Of a stretch of DNA of 5,186 nucleotides, positions 4,331 to 5,186 are shown one piece after another; position 1 is the first letter of the stretch, and each line of letters opens with the position of its first letter. The position numbers and the translations under genes are program-made. Location: assembly GCA_037443425.1 (NCBI GenBank), contig JBBIOI010000174.1, positions 1 to 5,186 on the forward strand, given 5' to 3'. Under the pieces are notes generated by a model, which saw only the letters and a list, made by a program, of their open reading frames with translations, was not told the DNA's origin and made no database searches. This stretch comes from JBBIOI01 sp037443425. Its GTDB lineage: Bacteria; Desulfobacterota; BSN033; UBA1163.

Positions 4331-5186
4331 TTAGACCTTGCTTAAAAGTTCAGTAAATATCTCGTCAATAGTACTTTTCTTACTAACTCCTTCTGGTGAA
4401 TCAGCGCCCCAATATAAAAGCGCAGTATTCTTTGGCATAAGCCCTACTGTTCTAGAAATATAATCGGAATACATCGGGGATACAGGGAAAGGTAAAGGTC
4501 CTGTTTCAGAATATGCAACAAGCAGTTCAATTATATTCATATGCGGCACTGCATGAGATAATGAAGCTCCAATTTGACCTGATATTAGATAACGATATGC
4601 TTCAATAGCAACCTTTATTCTGTCTTTTCGTCCATTGTTATCATCCACTGCATAAGGGTTTGGACTACCAAGATTTAGCTCAACGAGTCCTATTCTATCT
4701 ACATCAAGAGCCGAAATAAACGCATAGATTCCAGAGGCGTATGATTTGTTGAAAGGCCTCTGAGAAACCAGCTTTTTATCATCAAATTCAGCACCACTTT
4801 TGACTCTTGAGTGAATAACCTGTTTTGAGGAAGATTCGCTACCTAAAACAGGCATTAACCATGAAAACATTGCTCTTGAGCTTCTTCTTTCGGAAACACC
4901 CTCTTGTTCTTCCTCCCCCACCTCCGATGATCTTCTACTCCTTCTCCCCTCTCCTGCAATCGCTGCGAGATATCCATGAATATCACAAAGAGTGCATTTT
5001 TGAATAACAGATATTTGCCCTTCAGCAATCGCATTCTTATGAGAAAGGATACTATTTTCTAATTTCGCTGGCCTAACAGGTTCTCCTACTTTACAAGCAT
5101 CGCAAAGTGAAACTGAATGATAAGTCCCATTTATAATCAGATGTCTTATCCCCTCATAATGCCAGTGTTTTAGCATCCTTCCTGAT
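4331..5186 (-). CDS. cas7: CRISPR-associated protein Cas7 (DevR/Csa2/Cst2 family), 5'-partial
   Basis: Cas7 polymerises along the crRNA spacer as the backbone of Cascade. Only the C-terminal part, at least 284 codons, is visible. The first ATG in the window (5176-5174) is not the true start: the frame stays open to the edge and reads SGRMLKHWHYE, matching an internal (I)SGxMxKHWH motif that in DevR-type Cas7 follows an N-terminal domain. Counting from that methionine, two CxxC pairs, C25/C28 (LCDAC) and C61/C64 (CTLCDIHGYL), could bind zinc. A Gly/Arg/Ser/Glu-rich insertion lies at about 75-102, and FSWLMPVLG and FNKSYASGIYAF follow. The C-terminal part (LGSPNPYAV, HMNIIELLVAYSETGPLPFPVSPMYSDYI) is also typical of the family. 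It is followed by cas5 after 1 nt. Large-subunit and nuclease genes are expected further upstream. Confidence 0.92.
   Translation of the reverse strand, partial: SGRMLKHWHYEGIRHLIINGTYHSVSLCDACKVGEPVRPAKLENSILSHKNAIAEGQISVIQKCTLCDIHGYLAAIAGEGRRSRRSSEVGEEEQEGVSERRSSRAMFSWLMPVLGSESSSKQVIHSRVKSGAEFDDKKLVSQRPFNKSYASGIYAFISALDVDRIGLVELNLGSPNPYAVDDNNGRKDRIKVAIEAYRYLISGQIGASLSHAVPHMNIIELLVAYSETGPLPFPVSPMYSDYISRTVGLMPKNTALLYWGADSPEGVSKKSTIDEIFTELLSKV
4865..4957 (-). other. Purine-rich tract inside cas7 encoding a low-complexity insertion
   Basis: The coding strand here is almost all G and A, including GGAGGTGGGGGAGG at 4925-4912, in an otherwise AT-rich window. It encodes a stretch of Gly, Arg, Ser and Glu that breaks the Cas7 fold pattern, probably an exposed flexible loop. 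The G-runs could form a two-tetrad quadruplex, though this is speculative. Confidence 0.5.

Noticed and set aside
3881..5007. Plus-strand reading frames opposite cas5 (3881-4093) and cas7 (4825-5007)
   Set aside because: Both are antisense to well-supported cas genes. The proline run of the second is just the complement of the purine-rich tract in cas7.
5174..5176. ATG at 5176-5174 as the true start of cas7
   Set aside because: The frame stays open to the window edge and the preceding residues SGR complete a conserved internal Cas7 motif, so the gene begins outside the window.

Overview
The window is the downstream part of a class 1, type I-like CRISPR-Cas locus, read entirely on the minus strand (right to left). 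In transcription order it holds cas7 (DevR/Csa2/Cst2 family, 5' end cut off by the right edge), cas5, cas6, a P-loop small-molecule-kinase-like gene, a 64-codon hypothetical gene, cas1, cas2 and cas4. An AT-rich leader of about 174 bp follows, and then the first repeat and part of the first spacer of a CRISPR array that continues past the left edge.

The genes are packed as one probable operon. cas7 and cas5 are 1 nt apart and cas5/cas6 overlap by 4 nt (GTGA). cas6 and the kinase gene are 29 nt apart, and the kinase gene and the 64-codon gene 4 nt apart. The small gene overlaps cas1 by 10 nt and cas1 overlaps cas2 by 23 nt, while cas2 and cas4 are 11 nt apart. No gene-free stretch exceeds 300 bp. 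No terminator or promoter is convincing inside the gene block.

The genes form three functional blocks. Cas7 and Cas5 are backbone and repeat-handle subunits of a Cascade-like effector, and Cas6 processes pre-crRNA. Cas1, Cas2 and Cas4 acquire spacers and insert them at the leader-repeat junction at the left end. The large subunit (cas8 or cas10d) and cas3 are not in the window. They would be expected upstream of cas7, so the subtype (I-A, I-B or other) cannot be decided here. The visible repeat ends in the classic crRNA 5' handle ATTGAAAC, with the core ATTAAAACAAGGATTGAAAC.

The unexpected part is the two-gene insert between cas6 and cas1: a 186-aa adenylate-kinase/AAA_33/zeta-like P-loop protein and a 64-aa protein. 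Neither belongs to a core cas family I know. Both are on the cas strand, tightly spaced and with their own ribosome-binding signals, so they are probably co-expressed with the cas genes. Their role is unknown; a nucleotide-modifying accessory factor or a toxin/antitoxin-like pair are untested hypotheses.

The organism cannot be named. The sequence is AT-rich, uses GTG as well as ATG starts and has recognisable purine-rich Shine-Dalgarno sites (AGGAG, GAGGA, AAGGGG). An anaerobic or thermophilic bacterium is a reasonable guess, but an archaeon is not excluded.
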